Below, piece by piece: positions 8,465 to 16,442 of a stretch of DNA of 64,000 nucleotides (positions are counted from its first letter, which is position 1; the number at the start of each line of letters is the position of its first letter). The position numbers and the translations under genes were made by a program. Below the pieces are notes generated by a model that was not told the origin of the DNA, ran no database searches, and worked only from the letters and a program-made list of their open reading frames with translations. Origin of the DNA: Phenylobacterium sp. (GTDB lineage Bacteria > Pseudomonadota > Alphaproteobacteria > Caulobacterales > Caulobacteraceae); NCBI RefSeq assembly GCF_025351295.1, contig NZ_JANXWD010000043.1, positions 57,703 to 121,702 on the forward strand, read 5' to 3'.

Positions 8465-9772
8465 ATGGGCCAGGTTGTTCCCTTCATCGCCCGCGTACGC
8501 GACTCCGGCGACTGGACCGAGAGCGAACGCGCGCGCCTCGAAGATTTCGCCGACCGCCTCAACGCCGGCGGGGTCAAGGTGGAGGCGGTGTTCGGCGCCA
8601 CAGACGAAGGCGACCCCTGGTGCGTGGTGACCGACGCCGACGGCGACGTCTTGATCCACGTGGCCCGGATCGGCGGCGTCTTCGTGGTGCACTCGGCGGT
8701 GTACGACGCCATGAACGAGGGCGCCGACCTGCACTCGGCCCTGCGTGAGCGCCTGACCGCCCCCGAGGACGCGGTGGCGCCCAAGTCGGCGACCATCCTG
8801 CCCTTCGACATGAGCACGCGGCAGGCCCAGACCCTGCTGGCCCTGGTGGTGGCCTCCGCCTTCTTCTATGAGACCGCCGGGCTCGGAGACCACGCCCAGG
8901 CCGCGGAATTGCCGCATGCGCCGGCGGCGCCCGATGACCCGCCGCCGCCGGCTGCGCCCACCGCTGACAGCGACATCCACGCGCAGGACCGCGAGGTCAC
9001 GACCCCCGCCGCCGCCCTCCAGGACCCCACTCATGCGACGACCTTGGCGGCCGAGGCCGAGGCGCCCGCGGCGGTCGTCGCGCGGACGGACGCGCCCACG
9101 CCGCAACCGCCGCCCCTTCAGGCGCAGCCTGCAGACACCGCGGCCAAGGCGGCGGAGGCGATCGTCCTGGCCGCCGCGCCGGAGGCGCCCGCCCCGCTGG
9201 TCATCAAGGGGACCGCGGGCGACGACCTGCTGACCGGCACCGCCGCCAACGAGCACATCCTGGGCGGGGCCGGCAACGACACCCTGGTCGGCGGCGGCGG
9301 CCACGACACCCTCGACGGTGGGGCCGGCAACGACCGGATCGAGCTCACCGCGACCGTGGTGGCCATCGGCGGCGAGGGCGCCGACACCTTCGTGATCCGG
9401 GGGCCACATCCCGGCGAGCCCGCCGGCGAACACCCGGGCGGCTTCTTCTTCGGCGTCATCCTCGACTTCAACGCCGACCAGGGCGACCGCGTGGTCAACA
9501 GCCAGGGCGGCCTGGCCCGGCTCACCCCGCACCCGACCGATGGCGCCACCGCCACGGACCAGACGGCCCCGACGCTCTCTGGCGCGCACGGCTTCGGCCC
9601 GCCCCTGACGATCCTCAGCCGTGTTGACGTCGACCTCAACGGCGACGGCGTCGTCGACGGCTACATCATGGTCGGCGGCCCCCACGCCACCACGCCGGAA
9701 GGCGCCCCTGGCGAGCCACCCATTGTGGTCACCGGCCAGAGCCTGGGCGGCGCGGCGGACATCTTCGGCTGA
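8465..9772 (+). CDS. Membrane-anchored RTX calcium-binding protein
   Basis: A 435-residue protein in four parts. Residues 1-115 form a compact domain (DWTESERARLEDF, DEGDPWCVVTDADGDVLIHVARI) that resembles the N-terminus of partner proteins I recall beside the same XRE family in other alphaproteobacteria. Residues 121-140 are hydrophobic, a likely membrane anchor. Residues 145-245 are an Ala/Pro-rich linker. Residues 246-290 carry RTX nonapeptides (GGAGNDTLVGGGGHDTLDGGAGND-like), which bind calcium, followed by a DLNGDGVVDG loop. No secretion or protease domain is visible. GAGGAG lies about 16 bases upstream of this ATG, further than usual. Confidence 0.75.
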   Translation: MGQVVPFIARVRDSGDWTESERARLEDFADRLNAGGVKVEAVFGATDEGDPWCVVTDADGDVLIHVARIGGVFVVHSAVYDAMNEGADLHSALRERLTAPEDAVAPKSATILPFDMSTRQAQTLLALVVASAFFYETAGLGDHAQAAELPHAPAAPDDPPPPAAPTADSDIHAQDREVTTPAAALQDPTHATTLAAEAEAPAAVVARTDAPTPQPPPLQAQPADTAAKAAEAIVLAAAPEAPAPLVIKGTAGDDLLTGTAANEHILGGAGNDTLVGGGGHDTLDGGAGNDRIELTATVVAIGGEGADTFVIRGPHPGEPAGEHPGGFFFGVILDFNADQGDRVVNSQGGLARLTPHPTDGATATDQTAPTLSGAHGFGPPLTILSRVDVDLNGDGVVDGYIMVGGPHATTPEGAPGEPPIVVTGQSLGGAADIFG

Positions 9773-9791
9773 GGCCGCTGCCCGACGCGCG

Positions 9792-11207
9792 CTACAGCGA
9801 CTTCACGATCCCTTCGACCATCTTCTTGGCGTCGGCGAACAGCATCATGGTGTTGTCGCGGAAGAACAGTTCGTTCTCGACGCCGGCGTAGCCCGCCGCC
9901 ATGCCGCGCTTCACGAACAGCACCGTGCGTGCCTTTTCCACGTCCAGGATCGGCATGCCGTAGATCGCCGAGGTCGGGTCGGTCTTGGCGGCCGGGTTGG
10001 TCACGTCGTTGGCGCCGATCACGAAGGCCACATCCGCGGTCGGGAACTCGGCGTTGATGTCCTCCAGCTCGAACACCTCGTCGTAGGGCACGTTGGCCTC
10101 GGCCAGCAGCACGTTCATGTGCCCGGGCATCCGGCCGGCCACGGGGTGGATGGCGTACTTCACCTCCACGCCCTCTTCCTTGAGCTTGTCGACCATCTCG
10201 CGCAGCGCATGCTGGGCCTGGGCCACCGCCATGCCGTAGCCGGGCACGATGATCACCTTGGAGGCGTTCTTCATGATGAAGGCCGCATCCTCCGCCGAGC
10301 CCTGCTTGACCGGCCGGGTCTCGACCTTGCCCCCGGCCGCGGCGCTGTCGTCGGCCCCGAACCCGCCCAGGATCACCGAGATGAAGCTGCGGTTCATGGC
10401 CTTGCACATGATGTAGCTGAGGATGGCCCCCGAGGAGCCCACCAGCGCCCCGGTGATCACCAGGGTGATGTTCTCCAGCGTGAAGCCCAGCGCCGCCGCC
10501 GCCCAGCCGGAGTAGCTGTTCAGCATCGACACCACGACCGGCATGTCCGCCCCGCCGATCGGGATGATCAGGGTGAAGCCGAGGATCAGGGCCAGGGCGA
10601 AGATGCCCCAGAAGGCCCAGAGCGCCGTGCCGCCGCTGATCACCAACAACACCACCAGCACCACGATGCCGAGGCCCAGCGCTAGGTTCAGGATGTGCCG
10701 GCCGGGCAGCAGGATCGGCGCCCCGCTCATGTTGCCGTTCAGCTTGGCGAAGGCGATCACCGAGCCGGAGAAGGTCACCGCCCCGATCGCCAGGCCCAGG
10801 CTGAGCTCGATCAGCGACTTGAGCTGGATGACCCCGTCGTCTCCGGCGATGCCATAGGCGGCCGGGGTATAGATCGCCGCCACCGCCACCAGGCAGGCCG
10901 CCATGCCGACCAGGCTGTGGAAGGCCGCCACCAGCTGCGGCATCGAGGTCATGGCCACCCGCCGGGCGATCACCGCGCCCACGCCGCCGCCGACGGCCAC
11001 GCCGCCCAGGATCAGCCCGATGGTCAGGACGTCCAGCTTCCCCTGGCCGAACAGCGTCACCAGGGTCACCGCGACCGCGATGCCCATGCCGATCATGCCA
11101 TTGCGGTTGCCCGCCTGGCTGGTGGTCGGCGAACTCAGCCCGCGAAGGGCCAGGATGAACAGCACCCCGGAGACGAGATAGAGGATGGCCGCGATGTTGG
11201 CGTTCAT
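9792..11207 (-). CDS. pntB: NAD(P) transhydrogenase subunit beta PntB
   Basis: PntB is the NADP(H)-binding membrane subunit of proton-translocating transhydrogenase, which makes NADPH from NADH using the proton gradient. The 471-residue protein has about eight or nine hydrophobic helices. The C-terminal NADP domain follows, with VIIVPGYGMAVAQAQHALREM, YAIHPVAGRMPGHMNVLLAEA and FVIGANDVTNPAA, all family signatures. The ATG at 11207 overlaps the hepT stop as ATGA, so its translation is probably coupled to the inserted toxin gene. The longer frame upstream is shadow of hepT. pntAA and pntAB lie further upstream on the same strand. Confidence 0.95.
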   Translation of the reverse strand: MNANIAAILYLVSGVLFILALRGLSSPTTSQAGNRNGMIGMGIAVAVTLVTLFGQGKLDVLTIGLILGGVAVGGGVGAVIARRVAMTSMPQLVAAFHSLVGMAACLVAVAAIYTPAAYGIAGDDGVIQLKSLIELSLGLAIGAVTFSGSVIAFAKLNGNMSGAPILLPGRHILNLALGLGIVVLVVLLVISGGTALWAFWGIFALALILGFTLIIPIGGADMPVVVSMLNSYSGWAAAALGFTLENITLVITGALVGSSGAILSYIMCKAMNRSFISVILGGFGADDSAAAGGKVETRPVKQGSAEDAAFIMKNASKVIIVPGYGMAVAQAQHALREMVDKLKEEGVEVKYAIHPVAGRMPGHMNVLLAEANVPYDEVFELEDINAEFPTADVAFVIGANDVTNPAAKTDPTSAIYGMPILDVEKARTVLFVKRGMAAGYAGVENELFFRDNTMMLFADAKKMVEGIVKSL

Positions 11208-11548
11208 TCCGGATTGTCCCCTAGGGCGGTCTGCAGCTGTCTCACCAGTTGTGGAGAGTGGTCCCGAGCGGTCTCGACCAGCAGCCCGACATTCACGCGG
11301 TTGTAGTCGTGAATCAGCACGTGACGCATTCCAATGGCTTTCCGCCACTGCACAGCAGCAAGGTCCGCGCGGAGGTCCACCGAGACCTTGGACGCTGCTT
11401 CCCCACCCACCTCGACAGCGCGGATGACCGCGTAGTGAGTCCGCATGTCAGCAGCAACCTCAGCTGCATCCCGGTCGCCCAACAACATGATGGCGTCGGC
11501 AGCGTAGGCGAGCATGTCTTCAAGCAGGCTCCGATCAACGTCGTTCAT
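11204..11548 (-). CDS. hepT: HepT-like HEPN-domain toxin (RNase)
   Basis: A 114-residue all-alpha HEPN protein of the HepT toxin family, normally an RNase silenced by adenylylation. The diagnostic R-x4-H-x-Y motif is intact as RHVLIHDY (R75, H80, Y82); in characterised systems the Arg/His form the active site and the Tyr receives AMP from MntA. The ATG at 11548 overlaps the mntA stop as ATGA, and its own stop overlaps the pntB start as ATGA. Base composition over 11221-11400 is about 62% GC by hand count, against 70% in one pntB block, hinting at acquisition. Confidence 0.85.
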   Translation of the reverse strand: MNDVDRSLLEDMLAYAADAIMLLGDRDAAEVAADMRTHYAVIRAVEVGGEAASKVSVDLRADLAAVQWRKAIGMRHVLIHDYNRVNVGLLVETARDHSPQLVRQLQTALGDNPE

Positions 11549-11841
11549 GCCCGAACAAGGTCGCGTTCCATATGGGCGCGCATCCGCGGCCTGACCCCGG
11601 CGAGATCGACCATGTCAGCTTTGCGGCCCAGTTCGTCCTGAAGATCCATCAAGATGCCGCCGAGGTCGAAGAGCGACGCGGGCCCAACAACCGCATACGC
11701 GACATCGACGTCGCTTTCCGGCTTGGCCTCACCGCGGGCTACCGAGCCCACAACTCCGATCAAGTCGATGCCATGATCTCGCGCGTCGGCGCGTTTCGCG
11801 CGGATCGCCTCAAGAGCTTGCTCGAGAAGCTCACGGCTCAC
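11545..11841 (-). CDS. mntA: MntA-type nucleotidyltransferase antitoxin
   Basis: A 98-residue minimal nucleotidyltransferase, the antitoxin that adenylylates the HepT tyrosine. It carries [15 protein letters not shown]: the GS-x10-D-x-D signature of MNT proteins with catalytic D44 and D46, including the ARGE segment typical of MntA. A possible third carboxylate is in KADMVDL. The GTG start at 11841 overlaps the pntAB stop as GTGA, and the stop overlaps hepT as ATGA. With both family signatures intact the pair looks functional. Its position between two pnt genes is unusual. Confidence 0.86.
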   Translation of the reverse strand: MSRELLEQALEAIRAKRADARDHGIDLIGVVGSVARGEAKPESDVDVAYAVVGPASLFDLGGILMDLQDELGRKADMVDLAGVRPRMRAHMERDLVRA

Positions 11842-12158
11842 TTCGGCTTGTCCTTCTTCTTGTACATCGCCAGCATCCGCTGGGTGACCAGGAAGCCGCC
11901 GAAGATGTTGACCGCGGCGAAGCCGGCGGCGATCGCGCCGGCGCCCTTAGAGATCAGGATGCCGCCGGTCAGCTCGCCGCCCGGCGCATGCGCCGCGGCC
12001 GCCAGCAGGGCGCCGACGATGATCACCGAGGAGATGGCGTTGGTCACCGCCATCAGCGGCGTGTGCAGGGCCGGGGTGACGCTCCAGACCACATAATAGC
12101 CGACGAAGATCGCCAGCACGAAGATCGCCAGGCGGAAGACCGTGGGATCGACATCCAT
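11838..12158 (-). CDS. pntAB: NAD(P) transhydrogenase subunit alpha part 2 PntAB
   Basis: The 106-residue membrane part of the split alpha subunit. It has three or four hydrophobic helices ([61 protein letters not shown]) and a lysine-rich end, [20 protein letters not shown] is a strong family signature. It helps form the proton channel together with PntB. It starts four bases after pntAA on the minus strand. Instead of pntB, the next gene is the antitoxin mntA, whose GTG overlaps this stop. Confidence 0.93.
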   Translation of the reverse strand: MDVDPTVFRLAIFVLAIFVGYYVVWSVTPALHTPLMAVTNAISSVIIVGALLAAAAHAPGGELTGGILISKGAGAIAAGFAAVNIFGGFLVTQRMLAMYKKKDKPK

Positions 12159-12162
12159 GGGG

Positions 12163-13296
12163 CTAATCCTTCAGCGACGGGTGGACGACGGCGCCGCCCT
12201 GGGTGACCAAGGCCGCCTTCAGGATCTCTTCCTCGAAGTCCGGCGCGAAATGGCCTTCCTTGTCGAGGAACAGGCCGGCGAAGGCGTTGAGGTTGCGCGC
12301 ATAGAGCGCCGAGGCGTCGGTGGCGATCCGGCCGGGCAGGTTGGCCACGCCCAGGATCTTCACCCCATTGGCGGTGACCGCGACCTCGCCCAGCTTCGCG
12401 CCCTCGACATTGCCGCCCTGCTCGACGGCCAGGTCGACGATCACCGAGCCCGGCTTCATCGAGGCCACCTGGCCGGCGCTGACCAGCCGCGGCGCCGGGC
12501 GGCCCGGGATCAGGGCGGTGGTGATGACGATGTCCTGCTTGGCGATGTGGCCGGTCAGCAGTTCGGCCTGCTTGGCCTGGTACGCTTCGCTCATTTGCTT
12601 GGCATAGCCGCCGGCGGTCTGGGCGTTCTTGAACTCCTCGTCCTCGACGGCGAGGAACTTGGCGCCCAGGCTTTCCACCTGCTCCTTGGTGGCCGGCCGC
12701 ACGTCGGTGGCGGTGACCACCGCGCCCAGCCGCCGGGCCGTGGCGATGGCCTGCAGGCCGGCGACGCCGACCCCCATGATGAACACCTTGGCCGCGGCGA
12801 TGGTGCCGGCGGCGGTCATCATCATCGGCATGGCCTTGCCGTAGGCCTCGGCGGCCTCGATCACGGCGCGGTAGCCCGCCAGGTTCGCCTGGGAGGAGAG
12901 CACGTCCATCACCTGCGCCCGGGTGATCCGCGGCACGAACTCCATGGCGAAGGCTGTCGCGCCCTGCTTGGCCAGGGCGTCCAGCGTGGCGCGCTCCATG
13001 TAGGGGTTCAGGGTGGCGACGACGATCGTGCCGGACTTCAGCACGGCGATCTCGTCGGCCTCCGGGCCACGGACCTTGAACAGGATGTCGGCCTTGGCCA
13101 GGGCGTCCTTGGCGGTCTTGGCGATACTGGCGCCGGCGGCCTCGTAGTCGGCGTCCGGATAGGCCGCGGCGACGCCTGCGCCGCTCTCGATCACCACCGA
13201 GAACCCGGCGGCCATCAGCTTCTTCACCGTCTGGGGAACGGCGGCCACGCGGGTCTCCCCGGCGCGGCGCTCCTTGGTGACGGCGATAACGGCCAT
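12163..13296 (-). CDS. pntAA: NAD(P) transhydrogenase subunit alpha part 1 PntAA
   Basis: The soluble NAD(H)-binding part of proton-translocating transhydrogenase, 377 residues. It begins [22 protein letters not shown], as in the alanine dehydrogenase/PNT family. The Rossmann region is [31 protein letters not shown], and [25 protein letters not shown] is the usual following loop. The ATG at 13296 matches the family start; the longer frame to 13386 adds unrelated sequence. It is the first gene of the pnt operon and would be transcribed from the gap below 13430. Confidence 0.95.
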   Translation of the reverse strand: MAVIAVTKERRAGETRVAAVPQTVKKLMAAGFSVVIESGAGVAAAYPDADYEAAGASIAKTAKDALAKADILFKVRGPEADEIAVLKSGTIVVATLNPYMERATLDALAKQGATAFAMEFVPRITRAQVMDVLSSQANLAGYRAVIEAAEAYGKAMPMMMTAAGTIAAAKVFIMGVGVAGLQAIATARRLGAVVTATDVRPATKEQVESLGAKFLAVEDEEFKNAQTAGGYAKQMSEAYQAKQAELLTGHIAKQDIVITTALIPGRPAPRLVSAGQVASMKPGSVIVDLAVEQGGNVEGAKLGEVAVTANGVKILGVANLPGRIATDASALYARNLNAFAGLFLDKEGHFAPDFEEEILKAALVTQGGAVVHPSLKD

Positions 13297-13386
13297 GGTC
13301 TGCGTAGTCCCCCGATCAAGCCCGACAGCGCGGCGACCATAGTGGGCGTCTTGACCCGATGTCCAGACGCGCCCCGGACATGACAA

Positions 13387-13408
13387 GGCCCCCGCGCGGA
13401 CGGGGGCC
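13387..13408 (-). terminator. Hairpin terminator after the cytochrome oxidase subunit
   Basis: A perfect 8-bp GC-rich stem (GGCCCCCG / CGGGGGCC) with a six-base loop lies 22 bases past the stop of the cytochrome oxidase subunit IV gene and before the pntAA start region. On the minus strand it is followed only by TTGTCATG, so a T-run is weak. Confidence 0.5.
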
Positions 13409-13430
13409 GGTCAGCCTTCCGCCGAAAGTT

Positions 13431-13676
13431 TCAGTGCGCCGGAGCGGCCTTGTTGTCGCGCAGCAGCAGGATGCCGAGCGCCAGCAGCACCACGCCACAG
13501 AAGCCGCCGCCGATGAAGCCGAAGCTGGGCGTGCAGAACCACAGCACCACGAACAGCAGGAACGAGGCCAGGATCAGCGAGCCCCACTTGGTCATGCCCA
13601 TGACGAGATGGAAGGTCGACTGCTGCTCACGGATGTCCATGTCGCCGTGGTGGTAGTCGGAAGAAGGTCCGGCCAT
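13431..13676 (-). CDS. aa3-type cytochrome c oxidase subunit IV
   Basis: An 81-residue membrane protein of the bacterial aa3-type oxidase subunit IV family. The hallmark is HHGDMDIREQQSTFHLVMGMTKWGSL at residues 9-34, matching the family's GDMDI-E-TF-W pattern. Two hydrophobic segments follow (LILASFLLFVVLWF and FIGGGFCGVVLLALGILLL). The ATG at 13676 excludes an unrelated upstream extension. It stands alone between two hairpin-like regions, away from the main cox genes. A role as accessory oxidase subunit is inferred from the family. Confidence 0.85.
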   Translation of the reverse strand: MAGPSSDYHHGDMDIREQQSTFHLVMGMTKWGSLILASFLLFVVLWFCTPSFGFIGGGFCGVVLLALGILLLRDNKAAPAH

Positions 13677-13756
13677 CAGGATTTCACTCTTGGATGAAGG
13701 AAAGGTCGGGATGAAGGAAAGGTCGTCGCGGGCGATACACGAACCGCCGCCCACGC

Positions 13757-14818
13757 TCAAGCCGGCCAGGTCGCCAGCAGGGTCCTGAGGGCTGCGACCA
13801 ATGCGAGCGGCTGATCGATCATCACATGGTGATGCGAATCCGGGATCTCGATCTCGCGCATCTGGCTGGAGAGGAAGCTGGGCTCGCCCGCGGCCCGGCG
13901 GTCGATGATGCGGCTCTTGTCGCCATAGAGGTGAACCATCGGCACCGTGGCCTTGGGCATGGCCTCGGCGGACGCGAGGCTCATCATCGACATCATGCCG
14001 GAGCGGTCGAGCTTCTCCCACATCTCCGGATCGAACTTCCAGGTCCAGCCCTCACCGGATCCATCCGCCATCGGCGCCCGGTTCAGCGAGCGCCGCGCAA
14101 TGAAGTCCAGGACGTAGGTATTCTCCGCCGGCTGCGGCGGCATCAGGCGGAAGCGGCCCAGCGCCTGCTCCAGGGTGGCGTAGACCCGGCTGGGCTTGTC
14201 TAGGGTGGGGATGTTGCGGATCTGCTCGGCGCGTTTCTTCCGCTCCTCCAGCACCTCGGGCGGCGGGCCGCCGAAGCCGGTGTCGACCAGGACCGCGGCG
14301 TGCATGATCTCGGGCCGCTGCATGGCGGCGAAGAACACCTGGCCGCCGCCGAACGAGTGGCCGATGTAGATCGGCTTGCGCCCACCGTCATAGAGGCCGG
14401 TCCCCCGCGCGCAGGCCTCGGCGTCGTCGGCGAAATCGGTGAACCGGTAGGTGTCGCGCCAGCCGGAACTGCCCATGCCGGCCAGGGACATGGAGGTGAC
14501 GCGATAGTCCTTGGCCAGGAAGGGGGCGATGAAGCTCCACCAGTCGGCGTGGGCGCTGTTGCCGTGGATCAGCAGCAGGCCGGGCCTGCCCAGCTCGCCC
14601 CAGGTCAGCACCTCCAGCTGCGTGCCATGCGAGGTGACGAAGCCGCGCTCCGGTTCCTCGGCGATGGCGTCCTTGAACCACTGTGGCGAGGGCGGTTCGG
14701 CGCCCTGGAACGCGGCCAGCGGCGCGCGCACTTCCGGCGGCAGGTTCTCCGAGTGGAACGGCTGGTCGTCGTAGGTCTCGGTCGCCGCCTTGGGCTTGTC
14801 GGTCATATCGTTCGCCAT
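13757..14818 (-). CDS. Alpha/beta hydrolase
   Basis: A 353-residue alpha/beta hydrolase, probably cytosolic, with substrate unknown. The N-terminal 60 residues are polar. The fold then shows LLLIHGNSAHADWW (oxyanion hole region), SLAGMGSSGWRD, the nucleophile elbow IGHSFGGGQ, an acid in HLYGDKSRI, and a late SHHHVMIDQP supplying the catalytic histidine. All three triad positions are therefore present. An alternative ATG lies four codons downstream. It is monocistronic, with a 228-base divergent spacer to the aldolase gene. Confidence 0.82.
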   Translation of the reverse strand: MANDMTDKPKAATETYDDQPFHSENLPPEVRAPLAAFQGAEPPSPQWFKDAIAEEPERGFVTSHGTQLEVLTWGELGRPGLLLIHGNSAHADWWSFIAPFLAKDYRVTSMSLAGMGSSGWRDTYRFTDFADDAEACARGTGLYDGGRKPIYIGHSFGGGQVFFAAMQRPEIMHAAVLVDTGFGGPPPEVLEERKKRAEQIRNIPTLDKPSRVYATLEQALGRFRLMPPQPAENTYVLDFIARRSLNRAPMADGSGEGWTWKFDPEMWEKLDRSGMMSMMSLASAEAMPKATVPMVHLYGDKSRIIDRRAAGEPSFLSSQMREIEIPDSHHHVMIDQPLALVAALRTLLATWPA

Positions 14819-14939
14819 GCCACTTGGGGTCTAACGACCGTTTGAAAAATGGCAAGTCGCTACGCCTCTCGCGCGTGCCCATTCCCCAGGGGCGCCATCC
14901 AGCGAGGCGCATCGCGCCTGTCAGAGACCCATGGGTATT

Positions 14940-14965
14940 CCGCGAAACCGGGATGACACGCAGGG
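14940..14965. repeat. Partial copy of the AAACCGGGATGACAC repeat
   Basis: The 15-mer AAACCGGGATGACAC at 14945-14959 is identical to 15986-16000, the outer arm of the larger palindrome downstream. Only one arm is recognisable here, in the spacer between a hydrolase and an aldolase gene. The rest of that 228-base spacer holds no ORF and no clear promoter motif. Confidence 0.55.
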
Positions 14966-15047
14966 GGCTGGTGACGTCTAGTCCCATTGCCGACACCCTG
15001 CCGGAGTCCGTTCGCGGGCGCGGCGGCCCTTGCTGAAGGAGACGCCC

Positions 15048-15821
15048 ATGCGCCCCAACCGCCTGCGCCAGATCTGGGCCGAGGGCCGGCCGGTCATCAA
15101 CGCCTGGTGCAACATCCCGGGCGCCTTCCTGGCCGAGGCCATGGCCTCCCAGGGCTGGGACGCCGTCACCATCGACACCCAGCACGGCCTGATCGGCTAT
15201 GACGACATGGTGGCCATGCTGCAGGCCATGGCCGCGGCGCCGGTCACCCCGCTGGTCCGCGTCTCGTGGAACGCGCCCGGCGAGATCATGAAGGCGCTGG
15301 ACGCCGGGGCCTATGGGGTCATCTGCCCGATGATCAACAATCGCGCCGAGGCCGAGGCCTTTGTCGGCGCCTGCCGCTATCCGCCCCTGGGCTATCGCAG
15401 CTTCGGGCCGATCCGCGCCTCGATGTACGCCGGCCCGGGCTACTATCCGGAGGCCAATGCCGAACTGCTCACCTTCGCCATGGTCGAGACCGCCGACGGC
15501 CTGGCCAATGTGGACGAGATCGTCGCCACGCCGGGCCTGGACGGCATCTACATCGGCCCCTCGGACCTCTCGCTGTCGCACGGGGGCCAGCCCAACCAGG
15601 ACAGCCAGGAGCCCAGCCTGCTGGCCGCCTTCGACCGCATCCTGGCCGCCTGCAAGGCCGCGGGCATCCGGACCGGCGTCCACACCACCAGCGTCGCCTA
15701 CTCTCAAGCGATGATCGCCCGCGGCTTCGACCTGGTCACCGTCGGCGCCGACATGCGCTACCTGATGGCCGGCCGCGGCGAGGCCAAACAGATGCGCGAC
15801 CACATCGAAGGGAAGGATTGA
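15048..15821 (+). CDS. HpcH/HpaI aldolase family protein
   Basis: A 257-residue class II (metal-dependent) aldolase-like enzyme, related to 4-hydroxy-2-oxoheptanedioate and 2-keto-3-deoxy-rhamnonate aldolases, which make or split pyruvate adducts. Signatures are DAVTIDTQHGLIGYD, the arginine in PLVRVSWN, ALDAGAYGVICPMINNRAEAEAF, the metal-binding acid in AMVETADGLANVDEI and GIYIGPSDLSLS. The ATG at 15048 has GAAGGA seven bases upstream; the longer frame from 15030 overlaps that site. The true substrate cannot be told from the context. Confidence 0.87.
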   Translation: MRPNRLRQIWAEGRPVINAWCNIPGAFLAEAMASQGWDAVTIDTQHGLIGYDDMVAMLQAMAAAPVTPLVRVSWNAPGEIMKALDAGAYGVICPMINNRAEAEAFVGACRYPPLGYRSFGPIRASMYAGPGYYPEANAELLTFAMVETADGLANVDEIVATPGLDGIYIGPSDLSLSHGGQPNQDSQEPSLLAAFDRILAACKAAGIRTGVHTTSVAYSQAMIARGFDLVTVGADMRYLMAGRGEAKQMRDHIEGKD

Positions 15822-15843
15822 ATCACTTACCCGCCTCACCTCC

Positions 15844-16000
15844 CACCGGTGTCATCGCCCACCGGTGTCATCCCGGTTTTGGCAAAGTCAAAGACCGGGA
15901 CCCACGATCAAGCTCGACGCGCGAATAGCGGGCATGGCGGGCATGGACCGAGCCCGGTCGTGGGTCCCGGTCTTCGCGTGCCGGGAAACCGGGATGACAC
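15844..16000. repeat. Long imperfect palindrome with 15- and 16-nt exact arms
   Basis: An intergenic element with two nested exact inverted pairs: outer 15865-15879 with 15986-16000, and inner 15891-15906 with 15959-15974. They enclose a loop of about 52 bases. At its left edge a 13-base unit (CACCGGTGTCATC) is directly repeated at 15844 and 15860. The spacer 15822-16112 contains no gene beyond this element. The outer arm recurs at 14945, so it is a dispersed family. Confidence 0.7.
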
Positions 16001-16112
16001 GCGTGGAGGGTAATCGACCGCGGCGCCTCAACCCGCTGTCTGGACAAGATTTCACTGTCGCGCGCGGGCCAAATCGGGTTCCGTCCCGGCCAGTCGCAAC
16101 ACCGGCCCGCCC

Positions 16113-16442
16113 ATGACCGCACCCGCCAAGCTGAAGAAGAGCGAAACGCTCGAGATCCGCATCCCCTACCCGACCAAGCAGGCCTTCATGGCCCGCTGCC
16201 AGAACGAGGGGCGCTCCGCCAGCGAGGTGCTGCGCGCCTTCATCGACGGCCAGGTCGAGCCGCAGAGTCCTCGGCCGGCCCGAAAGACCTGGCGCCTGAT
16301 CGCCGGCTTGGCCGCCGCCGCCGCGGTCGGCGCCGTCGCCGTGCCTTCCCTCGCGCGGCCGGTGCTCAAGGCCGCCGAGTTCGCCCGCCTCGACGCCAAT
16401 CACGACGGCGTCCTCAGCTTCGACGAGTACCGCCGACCCTAG
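16113..16442 (+). CDS. RHH-like / membrane segment / EF-hand protein
   Basis: A 109-residue protein combining three elements. Residues 10-46 (LEIRIPYPTKQAFMARCQNEGRSASEVLRAFID, in outline) resemble a ribbon-helix-helix domain. Residues 60-80 are a hydrophobic helix preceded by RPARK. Residues 94-105 form one canonical EF-hand loop, DANHDGVLSFDE, with Asp/Asn/Asp and a final Glu. The topology suggests a cytoplasmic N-terminus and a periplasmic calcium sensor, which is inference. Its TAG stop shares a CTAG palindrome with the convergent lepB stop. I know of similar proteins in Caulobacterales but no described function. Confidence 0.7.
   Translation: MTAPAKLKKSETLEIRIPYPTKQAFMARCQNEGRSASEVLRAFIDGQVEPQSPRPARKTWRLIAGLAAAAAVGAVAVPSLARPVLKAAEFARLDANHDGVLSFDEYRRP

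Noticed and set aside
11204..11841. Frameshifted remnants of pnt genes
   Set aside because: Both frames are complete, start and stop by four-base overlaps, and carry intact HEPN and nucleotidyltransferase signatures.
15844..16000. Possible CRISPR or attachment site
   Set aside because: The repeats are inverted arms of one palindrome plus a single short duplication. There are no regularly spaced spacers, cas genes, integrase or tRNA.
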